This document shows, one piece after another, positions 55,966 to 64,000 of a DNA stretch of 64,000 bases. Source of the DNA: an uncultured Clostridia bacterium. Its GTDB lineage: Bacteria > Bacillota > Clostridia > Christensenellales > Borkfalkiaceae. The notes under the pieces are model-generated. The model was not told where the DNA came from. It did no database searches and was given only the letters and a program-made list of their open reading frames with translations. The DNA lies in NCBI GenBank assembly GCA_934271255.1, contig CAKQQS010000001.1, positions 1 to 64,000 of the forward strand. Reading direction: 5' to 3'. Within the stretch, counting starts at the first letter, position 1, and every line of letters begins with the position of its first letter. Both the position numbers and the translations under genes were made by a program.

Positions 55966-57201
55966 TTACGTCGCGTCAAACAAATCGGGCGGCAACTCTT
56001 CCGTTTCTTCCGCGCTCAACTCTAATTTCTTTAACCCTTTTTGAATTATGCTGTTTCTCTTATCTATTTCTTCGAGCGTTCCCGAAATAGTTTCGCTGCT
56101 TTTTCGTATCTTTGCGATAAGGTCGAGAAGTTTTTCAAAATCTTTGCCGAATCCTTTCATCAACGCGACTATTTCGCTGCTCTTTTTTTGTATTTTAAGC
56201 GTCGTAAAACCTACCATTAAACTATTGAGCAAAGCGGAAACGGTAGTAGGCCCGCACGGAATGACTTTATATTCCCTGCGCAGTTTTTCGATAAACCCGA
56301 CTTCTCTGGCAACTTCGGCGAAAAGCCCTTCCGTTGCCAAAAACATTACGGCAAAATCCGTAGTCAGCGGCGGATCGATATACTTGTCCCTTATGCTCTT
56401 CGCTTGCGTTTTAACGGCGGTTAAAAGCGCTTTTCTCGCGCTGTCGACTTGTTCTTTGTCCCTTGAATCGAACGCTTCGGTCAGCCTTTCGTAGTCCGCC
56501 AGCGGGAACTTGGCGTCAAGCGGAAGAAGTAGTTCCGTTCCGCCCCCGCCCGGCATTCTTACGGCGAAATCGACTATGTCTTTTTGTTTGATTTGCTTTT
56601 GTTTGTAGTATTCTTCCGGCGTAAGTATCTCGGTTATGATATTTTCCAGAGTTACTTCTCCGAACACGCCCCTTGTCTTGACGTTAGAGAAAACGCCGTT
56701 TAATTTTACGACTTCGTTAGAAAGTTTTTGTACTTCCACGAAGTTTTTCTGAACGCTGTCCAACCTGTCGTTAAGCGATCCGAAAGCGACTTGCAACCTG
56801 TCCTGCAAACTCTTGCTGAGGTTTTCGTCGACCGTCTTGTTGATTTCTTCGAGTTTTCTCGCGTTTTCCGTAGTCATTTCGTTAAGGCGTTTGTCAATGT
56901 CCCCTTTAAGCGATATCAAAAACTCTTTGACTATAAGATTTTGTTCGTCGCTCGCTCGTTTTGTCTGCGAAAGCGCGTCGGCGATTCTTTCAAGCGTATA
57001 CCTTGCGGTTTGCTCGGCGTTGTATTCGCTTTTCTTGACGCCGTCTCCTATCTCTTTAAGCCGTTCGGCTATACCTAAAAGATACGTTTCGACGTCGTCG
57101 GAAACGCCCTTATTACCTTTTTTAAGTTTTACCGTTACGCACAAAACTATCACTCCGATAAGCAGCGAAAGAGCGGCAATTGCCAAAATTACGTATTCCA
57201 T
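55966..57201 (-). CDS. rmuC: DNA recombination protein RmuC
   Basis: 411-aa protein. An N-terminal transmembrane helix (YVILAIAALSLLIGVIVLCVTV) and long coiled coil (residues 30-150) precede the RmuC nuclease-like core (GVFGEVTLENIITEILTPEEY, LLPLDAKFPLADYERL, DRYIDPPLTTDFAVMFLATEGLFAEV region). RmuC limits inversions and degrades branched DNA. ATG 57201 follows AAAGGGGAATTAT; the in-frame extension to 57243 runs through an intercistronic hairpin. Confidence 0.93.
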   Translation of the reverse strand: MEYVILAIAALSLLIGVIVLCVTVKLKKGNKGVSDDVETYLLGIAERLKEIGDGVKKSEYNAEQTARYTLERIADALSQTKRASDEQNLIVKEFLISLKGDIDKRLNEMTTENARKLEEINKTVDENLSKSLQDRLQVAFGSLNDRLDSVQKNFVEVQKLSNEVVKLNGVFSNVKTRGVFGEVTLENIITEILTPEEYYKQKQIKQKDIVDFAVRMPGGGGTELLLPLDAKFPLADYERLTEAFDSRDKEQVDSARKALLTAVKTQAKSIRDKYIDPPLTTDFAVMFLATEGLFAEVAREVGFIEKLRREYKVIPCGPTTVSALLNSLMVGFTTLKIQKKSSEIVALMKGFGKDFEKLLDLIAKIRKSSETISGTLEEIDKRNSIIQKGLKKLELSAEETEELPPDLFDAT

Positions 57202-57223
57202 ATAATTCCCCTTTAAAACGTCT

Positions 57224-57250
57224 ACGGCCGATGCTAAAAACATCAGCCGT
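57224..57250 (-). other. intercistronic hairpin between the sulfatase and rmuC genes
   Basis: ACGGCTGATG (57250-57241) pairs with CATCGGCCGT (57233-57224), one G-U, TTTTTAG loop. The tail is AGACGTTTTAAA, a poor T run, so it is a weak terminator or a processing site. Confidence 0.5.
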
Positions 57251-57254
57251 CAAT

Positions 57255-59531
57255 TTAAGATTGTCGTATGTATAGTCTTATGTCCGCGCTGTCGAACTTG
57301 TCGGGTTTAGCAAAGTAATTAGTCATATATACAAGTTCGAGTTTTTCTTGTTTTTCAAGGTATCTTACGATACTCTCGTTAAACGTCAGCACTCTTTGTT
57401 TTACTTCTTCGCTCGCAGGTTCGCCCTTTGCAAGCGTTGCGGTGTTTTTACATTTATAAACGTTGGTTTTTGAATATATGTACGGTTCGCCGTCGACGTA
57501 AAACAAGTCGTCGTAAACCGTATAAACACCTTTCGTCAAATACCCGTTTTCTCTTGAAATAAACGCGGTTTCGGGTACGTCGTCGCCCGAAAAAATCGAC
57601 GATCCGTGATAAAGCCTCGTATCGTACTCGAATCCGAGCAAATCCAAAAGAGTAGGCACCGTGTCGAACGTGCAGGCAAATCTTTCGACGTTGACGCTTG
57701 AAAGTTTAGAGTTCCCTTTCGGCGTATGCGTTGCCTTTTCGCCGTTCGGTTTTACGTACGTAAGTTCCGCGCTGCCGTCGTAAAGAGCGTAATATACGTT
57801 ATACAAATCCGTGTACCACGTTTCGCCTACGTTGATGTTCTTTCTCGTTCCGTCCGCGTTCTTATGCGTTTTGAACGCGTATTGCTGGTCGTGATAATAT
57901 GCGTTATGGTCGCCGTAAACGAGTATAGTCGTAGTATCGAGAAGTCCGTTATCGTCAAGATATTCGAGCAAATACCCTACGCCTTTATCCAAATCCATCG
58001 CTCCCGCCTGAAAACGTTTGTAGCGATAATACCATTCGAGCGCTTTTTCTTCGCCGTACCTTTCCGTTAAACTTTCAAACGAAATGCCGTAATCGTTTTT
58101 CATCGTGTCCGAAAAATCGTTAATCTTCAAGTAATATTCGCCCAGAGTTTTAACCATATAGTTGGATTGTCTTCTGTTTCTTTCCGCTTCGCTTATAGGC
58201 GTGCCGTCGCGTTCGTACTCGGCGTAATCTCCGTAAGTGATTAAATCTTCGTAGTCGCCGTGCATTATAAGCGTCGTTATAAAGGAATAGAACGGTTTGC
58301 CGTCCGACGTATTGCAAATCCTTTCCAAATTAGTCTGGAAAAGTTTACTGTCAAGGTCAAGATCGTAAAACCCGTTTTTTACTCCGTCGCGCAAATGCAT
58401 ATCTCCTCTGAAATACGCGTTCTCGAACCCGTAACCGCGAATAGAGTCCGCGCGTTGATAAAACTCGCCGTCGTTAGAATGCAGATACTGCGTGTTATAC
58501 CCGCTTCGTTTAAGTACGGACGGTAAAGAGAACGGATAAAAGTCTTTATTCTCTTTAACGCCTTGTCTCAGATTTTCAAGCACGTTACAGTCGAGCGGAT
58601 AACTGCCGAGCATTGCCAACGCTTCCGAGTGGTTTGTTTTGTCTTTGGAATAATAGTTAGACGCGAAACAACCCTGCTGTTTCAACGCCCAAAGATTCGG
58701 CGTGAGTTTTTCGTCGACAACGTAATTTTCGCCCGTTTCCGCCATTATCGTAATGACGTTGTTGCCTTTAATCGCCCCCGCGTAAGCGGTAGGTTTGGCA
58801 AAACGGTTTACCGTGTTGTCGCTGAAATATTGATTGACCTCGATAAGGTTTTTATTTTTGTTCATGTCGTTGTTCAAAACGTTTGCTATTTGTCTGAAAT
58901 AAAAGACGTACGTTCCGAACTTTTTTAACGCTTTTTCTTTTTGAATGACGTTCTTATACAAATACTTTTCGTCTTTGAGTCTGTACGTTATGTCTTTGTT
59001 GTTTACCGTCTGCAATTTTTTTACCGACATGCTGTAACCGAAAGTCGAAACGAACGCGGTAAAAGCGAAAACGAGCAAAATAGTAAACACGGTCGCGCTC
59101 TTAAAATCTTGTTTTACTCTGTACCGTCTGAGCGAAAACAAAAATACCGCTTCGGCAAGCACGCAAACGACCATCGTCAAAATAAACGGAATGCTTATAA
59201 AATCGATTTCAAACGCCGCGCCCGCCGCGCCCGCGTAATAAAGCATTTCAAAGCCGAATATGGTTTTCCCCTGAAAGACGTATAAAGAGTGATTTACCGC
59301 CGTTATCAAAGATTGAAGAAGCAACACCGTCATTATCGCTATGCTCTGCGCTATAAAGGACGGTATTATAAATATTACCGAAGCAATCAATACTATGATG
59401 AAAATGTCCATCCAAAAATATTTCGGAAAGACCCCTAATCCCATAAAATTGAATCCTAAAAACTCTATAACGACAGCCATTACGATAAAACTTGCTACGT
59501 ATATGAACTTTTTCTTTAATAAATCACCCAT
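57255..59531 (-). CDS. LTA synthase-like sulfatase-family membrane protein
   Basis: 758-aa protein: five N-terminal transmembrane helices (residues 8-180) followed by an extracellular alkaline-phosphatase/sulfatase domain. Metal and nucleophile motifs of the LtaS family are visible: NVITIMAETGENYV, the presumed nucleophile Thr in SKDKTNHSEALAMLGSYP, and TTILVYGDHNAYYHDQQ. It probably transfers glycerol-phosphate or a similar group onto a cell surface polymer. Its ATG overlaps the aspartate kinase stop by 8 bp. Confidence 0.87.
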   Translation of the reverse strand: MGDLLKKKFIYVASFIVMAVVIEFLGFNFMGLGVFPKYFWMDIFIIVLIASVIFIIPSFIAQSIAIMTVLLLQSLITAVNHSLYVFQGKTIFGFEMLYYAGAAGAAFEIDFISIPFILTMVVCVLAEAVFLFSLRRYRVKQDFKSATVFTILLVFAFTAFVSTFGYSMSVKKLQTVNNKDITYRLKDEKYLYKNVIQKEKALKKFGTYVFYFRQIANVLNNDMNKNKNLIEVNQYFSDNTVNRFAKPTAYAGAIKGNNVITIMAETGENYVVDEKLTPNLWALKQQGCFASNYYSKDKTNHSEALAMLGSYPLDCNVLENLRQGVKENKDFYPFSLPSVLKRSGYNTQYLHSNDGEFYQRADSIRGYGFENAYFRGDMHLRDGVKNGFYDLDLDSKLFQTNLERICNTSDGKPFYSFITTLIMHGDYEDLITYGDYAEYERDGTPISEAERNRRQSNYMVKTLGEYYLKINDFSDTMKNDYGISFESLTERYGEEKALEWYYRYKRFQAGAMDLDKGVGYLLEYLDDNGLLDTTTILVYGDHNAYYHDQQYAFKTHKNADGTRKNINVGETWYTDLYNVYYALYDGSAELTYVKPNGEKATHTPKGNSKLSSVNVERFACTFDTVPTLLDLLGFEYDTRLYHGSSIFSGDDVPETAFISRENGYLTKGVYTVYDDLFYVDGEPYIYSKTNVYKCKNTATLAKGEPASEEVKQRVLTFNESIVRYLEKQEKLELVYMTNYFAKPDKFDSADIRLYIRQS

Positions 59532-60765
59532 GTTTCATCCCGAAAAAAGAATCGTATATCTTTTTGACCGCCCGTTCGTAGTCTTTTTCTTTCGTCGCTA
59601 TCGTCAAAACGTTTTTCGACGAATACGAACAAACGGGGCTGATTCTTTCTTGTTGCAGTATATCAAAAACTTTGCCGCTTTCGACCATTTCGTTCATAAA
59701 AGCGATATGCAAAAGTTTTATTTTCTTTTTTATCTTTACCGAGCCCGAAGAAAACGTTTCGGCAATCTCGCTATAAATCTCTTCGTCCGCGTTCCCGACG
59801 GTAAGTTGCACAAGGTACGGCATACAGTCGGCGTTCAGAGTTTCCGCGCCCCCGCTAAAAAGCACGGCGGTTGCCCGCGACAGAACGTCCTGCTCGTCGC
59901 CGTCGCAACTTATATCTATCTCTACGACGTTTTCCCCGCCCGTTATCAGCACGGATTTTTCACGCGTGTCCTTAACGACTCTCGTGTATTTTCCGTTCGG
60001 CTCGAAAGTGTTCCGTATTTCCAACTCTGCGTTTTTCAAATACTTGAAAACGTCCGTATGTATCGCGCAAACGCCGAGCCTTGCAAGCGTTTTTAACGCG
60101 TCGTAAGATATTTCTTTTATCGTTTCGGGACGGTTTACTATTTCTGGATTTGCCGAAAGTATCCCCGAAACGTCCGTATAATTCAAATATTTTTCGGCGT
60201 TCAACGCGTCCGCGATTACACCGCCCGTTACGTCGCCGCCGCCCCTTGAAAACAACCTTATTTTGCCTTGCTCGTCTATGCCGTAAAAACCGGGTACGAC
60301 GACGTTTCGGGAAACGTTTTCAAGAGTTTTTATTCTTTTGTAAGTTTCTTTCTTTTTCAGGTCGCCGAAAGCATTGAAAAGGAACAACTCTTTCGAATCG
60401 ACGAATAAACAGCCAAACTCTTCGGCAAGAATCCTTGCCGTTATATACTCGCCTTTGGACAAGACGTTGTCGTAGTAAAAGTTTTGGGCTAAATCTTTTT
60501 TTGTTTCTGTTAATAATCTTTTGGTAAAATCGTCGTCTTTCAGTTCGAAAAACTTCTTTTCGATTTTGTCGAACCCCGTTTTCGAGTTGTAAAAATCTAC
60601 GAGTAAATCCGTAACTTTCGCGTCGTTTTTATGCGATTTGCCGACAGCGGAAACGACGATTATTTTTCTTTGCGCGTCTTTTTTGAGGATATCAACGACT
60701 TTTTTTAAAGTTTCTTTTGTAGAAACGGACGAACCGCCGAACTTATAAACTTTAAAAGCCGTCAT
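59524..60765 (-). CDS. aspartate kinase
   Basis: 413-aa enzyme, first step of lysine, threonine, methionine and diaminopimelate synthesis. Kinase domain motifs: VYKFGGSSVST, IIVVSAVGKSHKNDAKVTDLL, RLFSRGGGDVTGGVIADALNA and the YTDVSGILSANPEIV block. The C-terminal ~130 residues hold ACT domains for feedback control. It starts 1 bp after the mini-CdaR gene, an unusual neighbour for the c-di-AMP synthase operon. Confidence 0.93.
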   Translation of the reverse strand: MTAFKVYKFGGSSVSTKETLKKVVDILKKDAQRKIIVVSAVGKSHKNDAKVTDLLVDFYNSKTGFDKIEKKFFELKDDDFTKRLLTETKKDLAQNFYYDNVLSKGEYITARILAEEFGCLFVDSKELFLFNAFGDLKKKETYKRIKTLENVSRNVVVPGFYGIDEQGKIRLFSRGGGDVTGGVIADALNAEKYLNYTDVSGILSANPEIVNRPETIKEISYDALKTLARLGVCAIHTDVFKYLKNAELEIRNTFEPNGKYTRVVKDTREKSVLITGGENVVEIDISCDGDEQDVLSRATAVLFSGGAETLNADCMPYLVQLTVGNADEEIYSEIAETFSSGSVKIKKKIKLLHIAFMNEMVESGKVFDILQQERISPVCSYSSKNVLTIATKEKDYERAVKKIYDSFFGMKHG

Positions 60766-60766
60766 A

Positions 60767-60895
60767 TCATATACTTATCATCATAAAAGTCAAAAACGCC
60801 AAAGCAAACGCGATTAGTTTCAGCGGTATGTCGCTGATTAAAAATCTGCCGAGTTTCTTCCACCACGATTCGTTTTTATTATCGTTTCTTTTCAT
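60767..60895 (-). CDS. 42-aa CdaR/YbbR-like membrane anchor without YbbR repeats
   Basis: Short gene: MKRNDNKNESWWKKLGRF followed by the helix LISDIPLKLIAFALAFLTFMMISI and stop. The pattern of a short basic N-terminus then one helix of the type xxxLKLIAFxLAFxxF is how CdaR (YbbR) proteins begin, but the extracytoplasmic YbbR repeats are absent. The ATG overlaps the cdaA TGA (ATGA), a GGGGGAGTAGGT site precedes it, and aspartate kinase starts 1 bp after it, so it is translated in a tight operon. It probably modulates CdaA through the membrane (inferred). Confidence 0.75.
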   Translation of the reverse strand: MKRNDNKNESWWKKLGRFLISDIPLKLIAFALAFLTFMMISI

Positions 60896-61737
60896 TTACC
60901 TACTCCCCCTAATACTTCTTCGTAATAAGTGTTGAGTTCTCTTCTTAACATCTCCGCGTCCGCGTATCTTAAAATCTTGCCGTCTTTGACGATTGAAATG
61001 ATTCCCGTTTCTTCGGATACGACGAACACCGTAAGGTTAGTCGCTTCGCTTATTCCCAAAGCGGCTCTGTGTCTTGTGCCTAACTCTTTCGGAATGTTCT
61101 GGCTTTGCGTAAGCGGTAAAAAGCACCCCGCCCTTTCTATCTTTAACCCGTTGATTATAACCGCGCCGTCGTGCAGGGGCGATCCCGGGAAAAACAAACT
61201 TTCGATTAAAGCGGACGATATCGTCGCGTTTACGGGCGAACCGCTGTCCGTTACTTCGGCGGGAATGTTGCCGTTAGACAACACTATCAGCGCGCCCACG
61301 TCGTTTTTCGACATATCCTGCAAGGATTTGATTATTTCGTTGACGTAGCCTTTTATCGCGTCCCCGTTATAATAAGCGTTCTGCTTTGTCATTTTATGCT
61401 TTTTCGGCTGGAAAGTTTTCGTCCATACGAATCTTCTTATTTCCGCCGAGTACACGACGGATACGAAAAGTATAAAACCGACGGGTATGCTCAAAAAGTA
61501 GTACTGACTCTTGTCGATACCGTCGAACAATACCGCCGCCGCGCCCAACACCATAAGCGTAACGAATACGCCTATCAGCAGTTTCGCTTCGGCGGATTTT
61601 AAAATCTTCAATATGAAAAAGTACACCGCCGCTATAAAAAATATCAGTACCAACGAAGATATGATATTTACGGGCGACGCCGTTACGCTGTTTATCATCT
61701 TTACGAAATTATTTCCGAAATCTTTGAATACGTTCAT
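60892..61737 (-). CDS. cdaA: diadenylate cyclase CdaA
   Basis: 281-aa membrane enzyme making cyclic di-AMP from two ATP. Three N-terminal helices (residues 25-105) precede the DAC domain with its two signature motifs: SPLHDGAVII (DGA) and GTRHRAALGISE (RHR). In Firmicutes cdaA is normally followed by cdaR and glmM; here it is followed by a CdaR stub and aspartate kinase. ATG 61737 has GGAG 7 nt upstream and starts 1 bp after holA. Confidence 0.95.
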   Translation of the reverse strand: MNVFKDFGNNFVKMINSVTASPVNIISSLVLIFFIAAVYFFILKILKSAEAKLLIGVFVTLMVLGAAAVLFDGIDKSQYYFLSIPVGFILFVSVVYSAEIRRFVWTKTFQPKKHKMTKQNAYYNGDAIKGYVNEIIKSLQDMSKNDVGALIVLSNGNIPAEVTDSGSPVNATISSALIESLFFPGSPLHDGAVIINGLKIERAGCFLPLTQSQNIPKELGTRHRAALGISEATNLTVFVVSEETGIISIVKDGKILRYADAEMLRRELNTYYEEVLGGVGK

Positions 61738-61738
61738 A

Positions 61739-62710
61739 TTAAACTCCACTTCCGTTCAGCACGGAATACACCGTGTTTATAAACGCGCCGTACGCGTTGG
61801 CGTATCCCGATTTAAACTTGTAATCGCTTTCCGCCATTTTTTCTAATATCTCTTTCAATTCCTTCTTTTTGTAAGCCCTTGCCGTTTCTCTCGTCTTTTT
61901 TACGGCGTACGGTTTTACGCCGAAATCTTTTGCAAGTTCTTCGTCGCTTTTTGGCGATATTGCGCAAAAGAACATTCTTCTGTACGCGTTGTATATCGAT
62001 ACGAAAAGTCTTTGCGGGCTTTCGTTTTTTGCAAGCAAATCTTCTATTATGCAAAGCGCGAGTTTCGTGTTGCGTTTCCCTAACGCCTGCGTCATCTCGT
62101 ATATCGCGAACTCGTTGTCTACCGTTACCGCGTTATCGACGTCCGCTTCCGTAATTTCGTCTTTATCGTAACAATAATCGAGAAGTTTTTGTATTTCGAG
62201 CATTACTTTCGCCATGTCGTAAAGGGAATATACCGCTATTTTTTCCGCCGCGCCGAAGTTTATTTTTTTGCCCCGACTTTCTATTTCGCTCCGTATCCGT
62301 TCCCTTACCGAGTCTTTGTCTTTTGCCGTAAGGTCGATTACGCAAACGCCGTCTGCGGCAAGTTGGTCGCATTTATCTCCGTTTCTTATCAACAGTATCG
62401 TAGTGTCCTGCGGTTCTTTGAAATACTTCGACAATTTGTTTTCAAACTCGCCGGGCGACGGATAAAAGTCGTCTACGATAACGAGCCTGTATTTGCTCAT
62501 CATCGGATAACTGTAAAGATTTGACAAAAAAGAGTTATAGTCGCCCCTTACGTTCGCTCCGTCGAGTTTTATCGAATCAAAGTCCGGACAGTCGACGAGT
62601 TGCGTCAAAACGCTTGCAATCTCGTCTTTAAAAAAAGCGTCCTGCCCGACGGTCAGATATATGGGCGATACGCCGTTTTTTAAACTTTGTTTAAACTCGC
62701 TGAACTTCAT
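61739..62710 (-). CDS. holA: DNA polymerase III delta subunit
   Basis: 323-aa clamp-loader subunit. The N-terminal RecA-like domain (VSPIYLTVGQDAFFKDEIASVLTQLV, KYRLVIVDDFYPSPGEFENKLSKYF) and helical middle and C-terminal parts (AIYEMTQALGKRNTKLALCIIEDLLAKNESPQRLFVSIYNAYRRMF) are typical of HolA. A possible promoter (TTGCAA-N18-TATAAT, 62792-62763) lies upstream. Confidence 0.92.
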   Translation of the reverse strand: MKFSEFKQSLKNGVSPIYLTVGQDAFFKDEIASVLTQLVDCPDFDSIKLDGANVRGDYNSFLSNLYSYPMMSKYRLVIVDDFYPSPGEFENKLSKYFKEPQDTTILLIRNGDKCDQLAADGVCVIDLTAKDKDSVRERIRSEIESRGKKINFGAAEKIAVYSLYDMAKVMLEIQKLLDYCYDKDEITEADVDNAVTVDNEFAIYEMTQALGKRNTKLALCIIEDLLAKNESPQRLFVSIYNAYRRMFFCAISPKSDEELAKDFGVKPYAVKKTRETARAYKKKELKEILEKMAESDYKFKSGYANAYGAFINTVYSVLNGSGV

Positions 62711-62774
62711 TTTATTCCGCCTTGTCTGATCTACGCGCGATTGCGATAATCGTTATTTGTATATTATATCACAT

Positions 62775-64000
62775 TTACCCGCAGTTTTGCAACTTATAAA
62801 CGTTGCGTACGGCTCCGTTTTTAAGAAAATATTTAAGTTCGCCGTTCCTTTTCGCCGACGAATACGCCGTATCGTTCCCGCAAGTAACCGTTAGTTGCGG
62901 TTCGTTCGCTTTATCGAAAAGATCCGCGTCGCGCGAACACACGAGTAAATCTATATCGTCGGTTTGTAAATTAAAGGTTGTAAACTCGGCTAAACTGCCG
63001 CAAACAGCCACGACGCTGCCATTCTTTTCGATTATGACGTTGTCCCCTTTTTCGCCCGCCGTTTTAACCGAAAATCCGAATATCGTCGTTTGTTTTTCGC
63101 CTATCGTATCGTCGTTTAGTTTATCGAAATTATCGTAAGTCAGCGTCGCGTAAACCTTTTTGCATTTGAGTTGCTTTTTTATTTCGGTTATCTCGCTTTT
63201 TGTCGGCGTATACCCGACGGCGATAAAGCAATCAACGTCTTTTGCGCCCGATTCGACAGCCCTTGCGGTTATCGCGGTTTTGTACGACTCGTTATACCTT
63301 GAAGTCATTACCGCAAGACAACCGTCTTCGCTGTTTACGACGGCAATGCAACCGTCGTCGTAATTCGCTCGTACCGTTACGGAAACGGAAACGTAGTTGG
63401 CGACGTTTAAGGTGGCGACACCTATCGTAAGGCATATAATCAAGGCGCCCGCTATTCGTCTGACCGTTCCTTCGGAAACGTTGACAAACCCCGAGTACAG
63501 CGTGAAAACCGCATAATACAGCGCGACGAACACGCCGAACTCTATCGCGTATACCATAAATCCCGAAAAATCCAACGCGCGCAAAAAACGAGTTACGCCG
63601 AGCAAAGCCAAATCGGGCAAATACAGACACACGTTACCGAGCGTTGTTATCCGAGAAAGCAAAGTCATTGCGAAAGTAAAGACGTAAACGGTTGACATTA
63701 CGGGCAAAAATATCAGGTTGGTCAACACCGAAATAAGGGTTGCGCCTTTAAAGAAGTAAAGCATAACGGGAGTCGTTCCGACGAAAGCCGCAACGGACAC
63801 CGCCAGCGCGTTCGCTTTCTTTTTCTTCATTTTCAATTTCTTATACAAGGCGTATTTCAGCGGACTGTAAATTACCGCGATAGCGTACACGCACGCAAAC
63901 GACAGTACGAAACTCGCGCCGAACAGGTACACGGAATTTATCGACAGTATTATCAAAGCCGCAATCGTTACGTTGTTTAAAAAGTCCATTCTTTCCCCGA
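62775..64000 (-). CDS. comEC: ComEC/Rec2-like DNA uptake channel (partial, C-terminal part)
   Basis: The reading frame is open to the right edge of the window, so the 5' part of the gene is missing; at least 408 codons are present. The first part (NNVTIAALIILSINSVYLFGASFVLSFACVYAIAVIYSP) is the end of the competence membrane domain, with about seven helices to residue 190. The C-terminal domain (VAVVNSEDGCLAVMTSRY, CFIAVGYTPTKSEI, VYATLTYD) resembles the degenerate metallo-beta-lactamase part of ComEC but lacks the HxHxDH motif. ComEC carries single-stranded DNA through the membrane during transformation. Confidence 0.85.
   Translation of the reverse strand, partial: GERMDFLNNVTIAALIILSINSVYLFGASFVLSFACVYAIAVIYSPLKYALYKKLKMKKKKANALAVSVAAFVGTTPVMLYFFKGATLISVLTNLIFLPVMSTVYVFTFAMTLLSRITTLGNVCLYLPDLALLGVTRFLRALDFSGFMVYAIEFGVFVALYYAVFTLYSGFVNVSEGTVRRIAGALIICLTIGVATLNVANYVSVSVTVRANYDDGCIAVVNSEDGCLAVMTSRYNESYKTAITARAVESGAKDVDCFIAVGYTPTKSEITEIKKQLKCKKVYATLTYDNFDKLNDDTIGEKQTTIFGFSVKTAGEKGDNVIIEKNGSVVAVCGSLAEFTTFNLQTDDIDLLVCSRDADLFDKANEPQLTVTCGNDTAYSSAKRNGELKYFLKNGAVRNVYKLQNCG

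Overview
The window is a 64-kb piece of a chromosome from a low-to-medium GC, anaerobic, Gram-positive-type bacterium, most likely an uncultured gut-type member of class Clostridia. This rests on the partial 16S gene, NfnAB, rubrerythrin, a glycyl-radical enzyme, a FolT-type ECF transporter under a THF riboswitch, SpoVB- and PdaB-like sporulation proteins, CdaA, and many TTGACA-N17-TATAAT promoters. I cannot name a genus without a database search. Nearly all genes lie on the minus strand; exceptions are spoVB-like, ppa, cysS-alaS, a PHP phosphatase and ung. I saw no insertion sequences, prophage or CRISPR array.

Layout. 1-1.6 kb: 5' two thirds of a 16S rRNA gene (minus) with two tandem promoters. 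1.6-7.6 kb: ABC exporter, tRNA-Leu(CAG), LysM protein, SpoVB-like flippase, THF-riboswitch-folT, DUF421/DUF4363 pair. 7.6-16.2 kb: uvrBA, three small membrane proteins, nfnAB, cyclophilin. 16.3-24 kb: rubrerythrin, rhamnulokinase, pyrophosphatase, serS, cysS and an unusually short alaS. 24-29.7 kb: lipoprotein, a membrane protein, then the cluster deoR-parA-parB-like-sipW-like-methionine-gamma-lyase-like. 29.8-42.4 kb: a complete glycyl-radical-enzyme bacterial microcompartment (BMC) locus of the fucose/rhamnose (1,2-propanediol) type. 42.6-49.5 kb: PHP phosphatase, a 32-codon small gene with its own signals, methyltransferase-like protein, lgt, PAP2, map, mntP, ung, HNH nuclease. 49.7-64 kb: tandem-OB SSB, PdaB-like deacetylase, rlmD, a Cys-rich/DUF5685 cluster, trpS, rmuC, LTA-synthase-like sulfatase, aspartate kinase, a 42-codon stub of CdaR, cdaA, holA and the 3' part of comEC.

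How the genes fit together. Rhamnulokinase (16.9-18.3 kb) makes rhamnulose-1-phosphate. The BMC-associated class II aldolase would split this (or fuculose-1-P) into DHAP and lactaldehyde. An alcohol dehydrogenase would reduce lactaldehyde to 1,2-propanediol or propanal to propanol. The glycyl-radical dehydratase makes propanal; aldehyde dehydrogenase and PduL convert it to propionyl-phosphate. Shell proteins (four BMC-H, one PduU/EutS type, one Fe-S PduT type, one EutN pentamer) enclose the pathway, and a PduS/RnfC-like protein moves electrons. Several enzymes carry the short amphipathic helices expected of encapsulation peptides.

Most interesting points: a ParA plus ParB-like pair immediately downstream of the BMC operon, which might position the compartment (McdAB-like); a nearly perfect 14-bp GC hairpin between shell and enzyme genes of the BMC operon; an aldolase whose encapsulation helix is attached by a cysteine-rich linker; a 42-aa CdaR reduced to its membrane anchor; a 609-aa alanyl-tRNA synthetase lacking the beta-barrel and C-Ala domains; and a 32-aa gene with its own promoter, ribosome site and terminator. 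All assignments come from reading the sequence; no database search was run.
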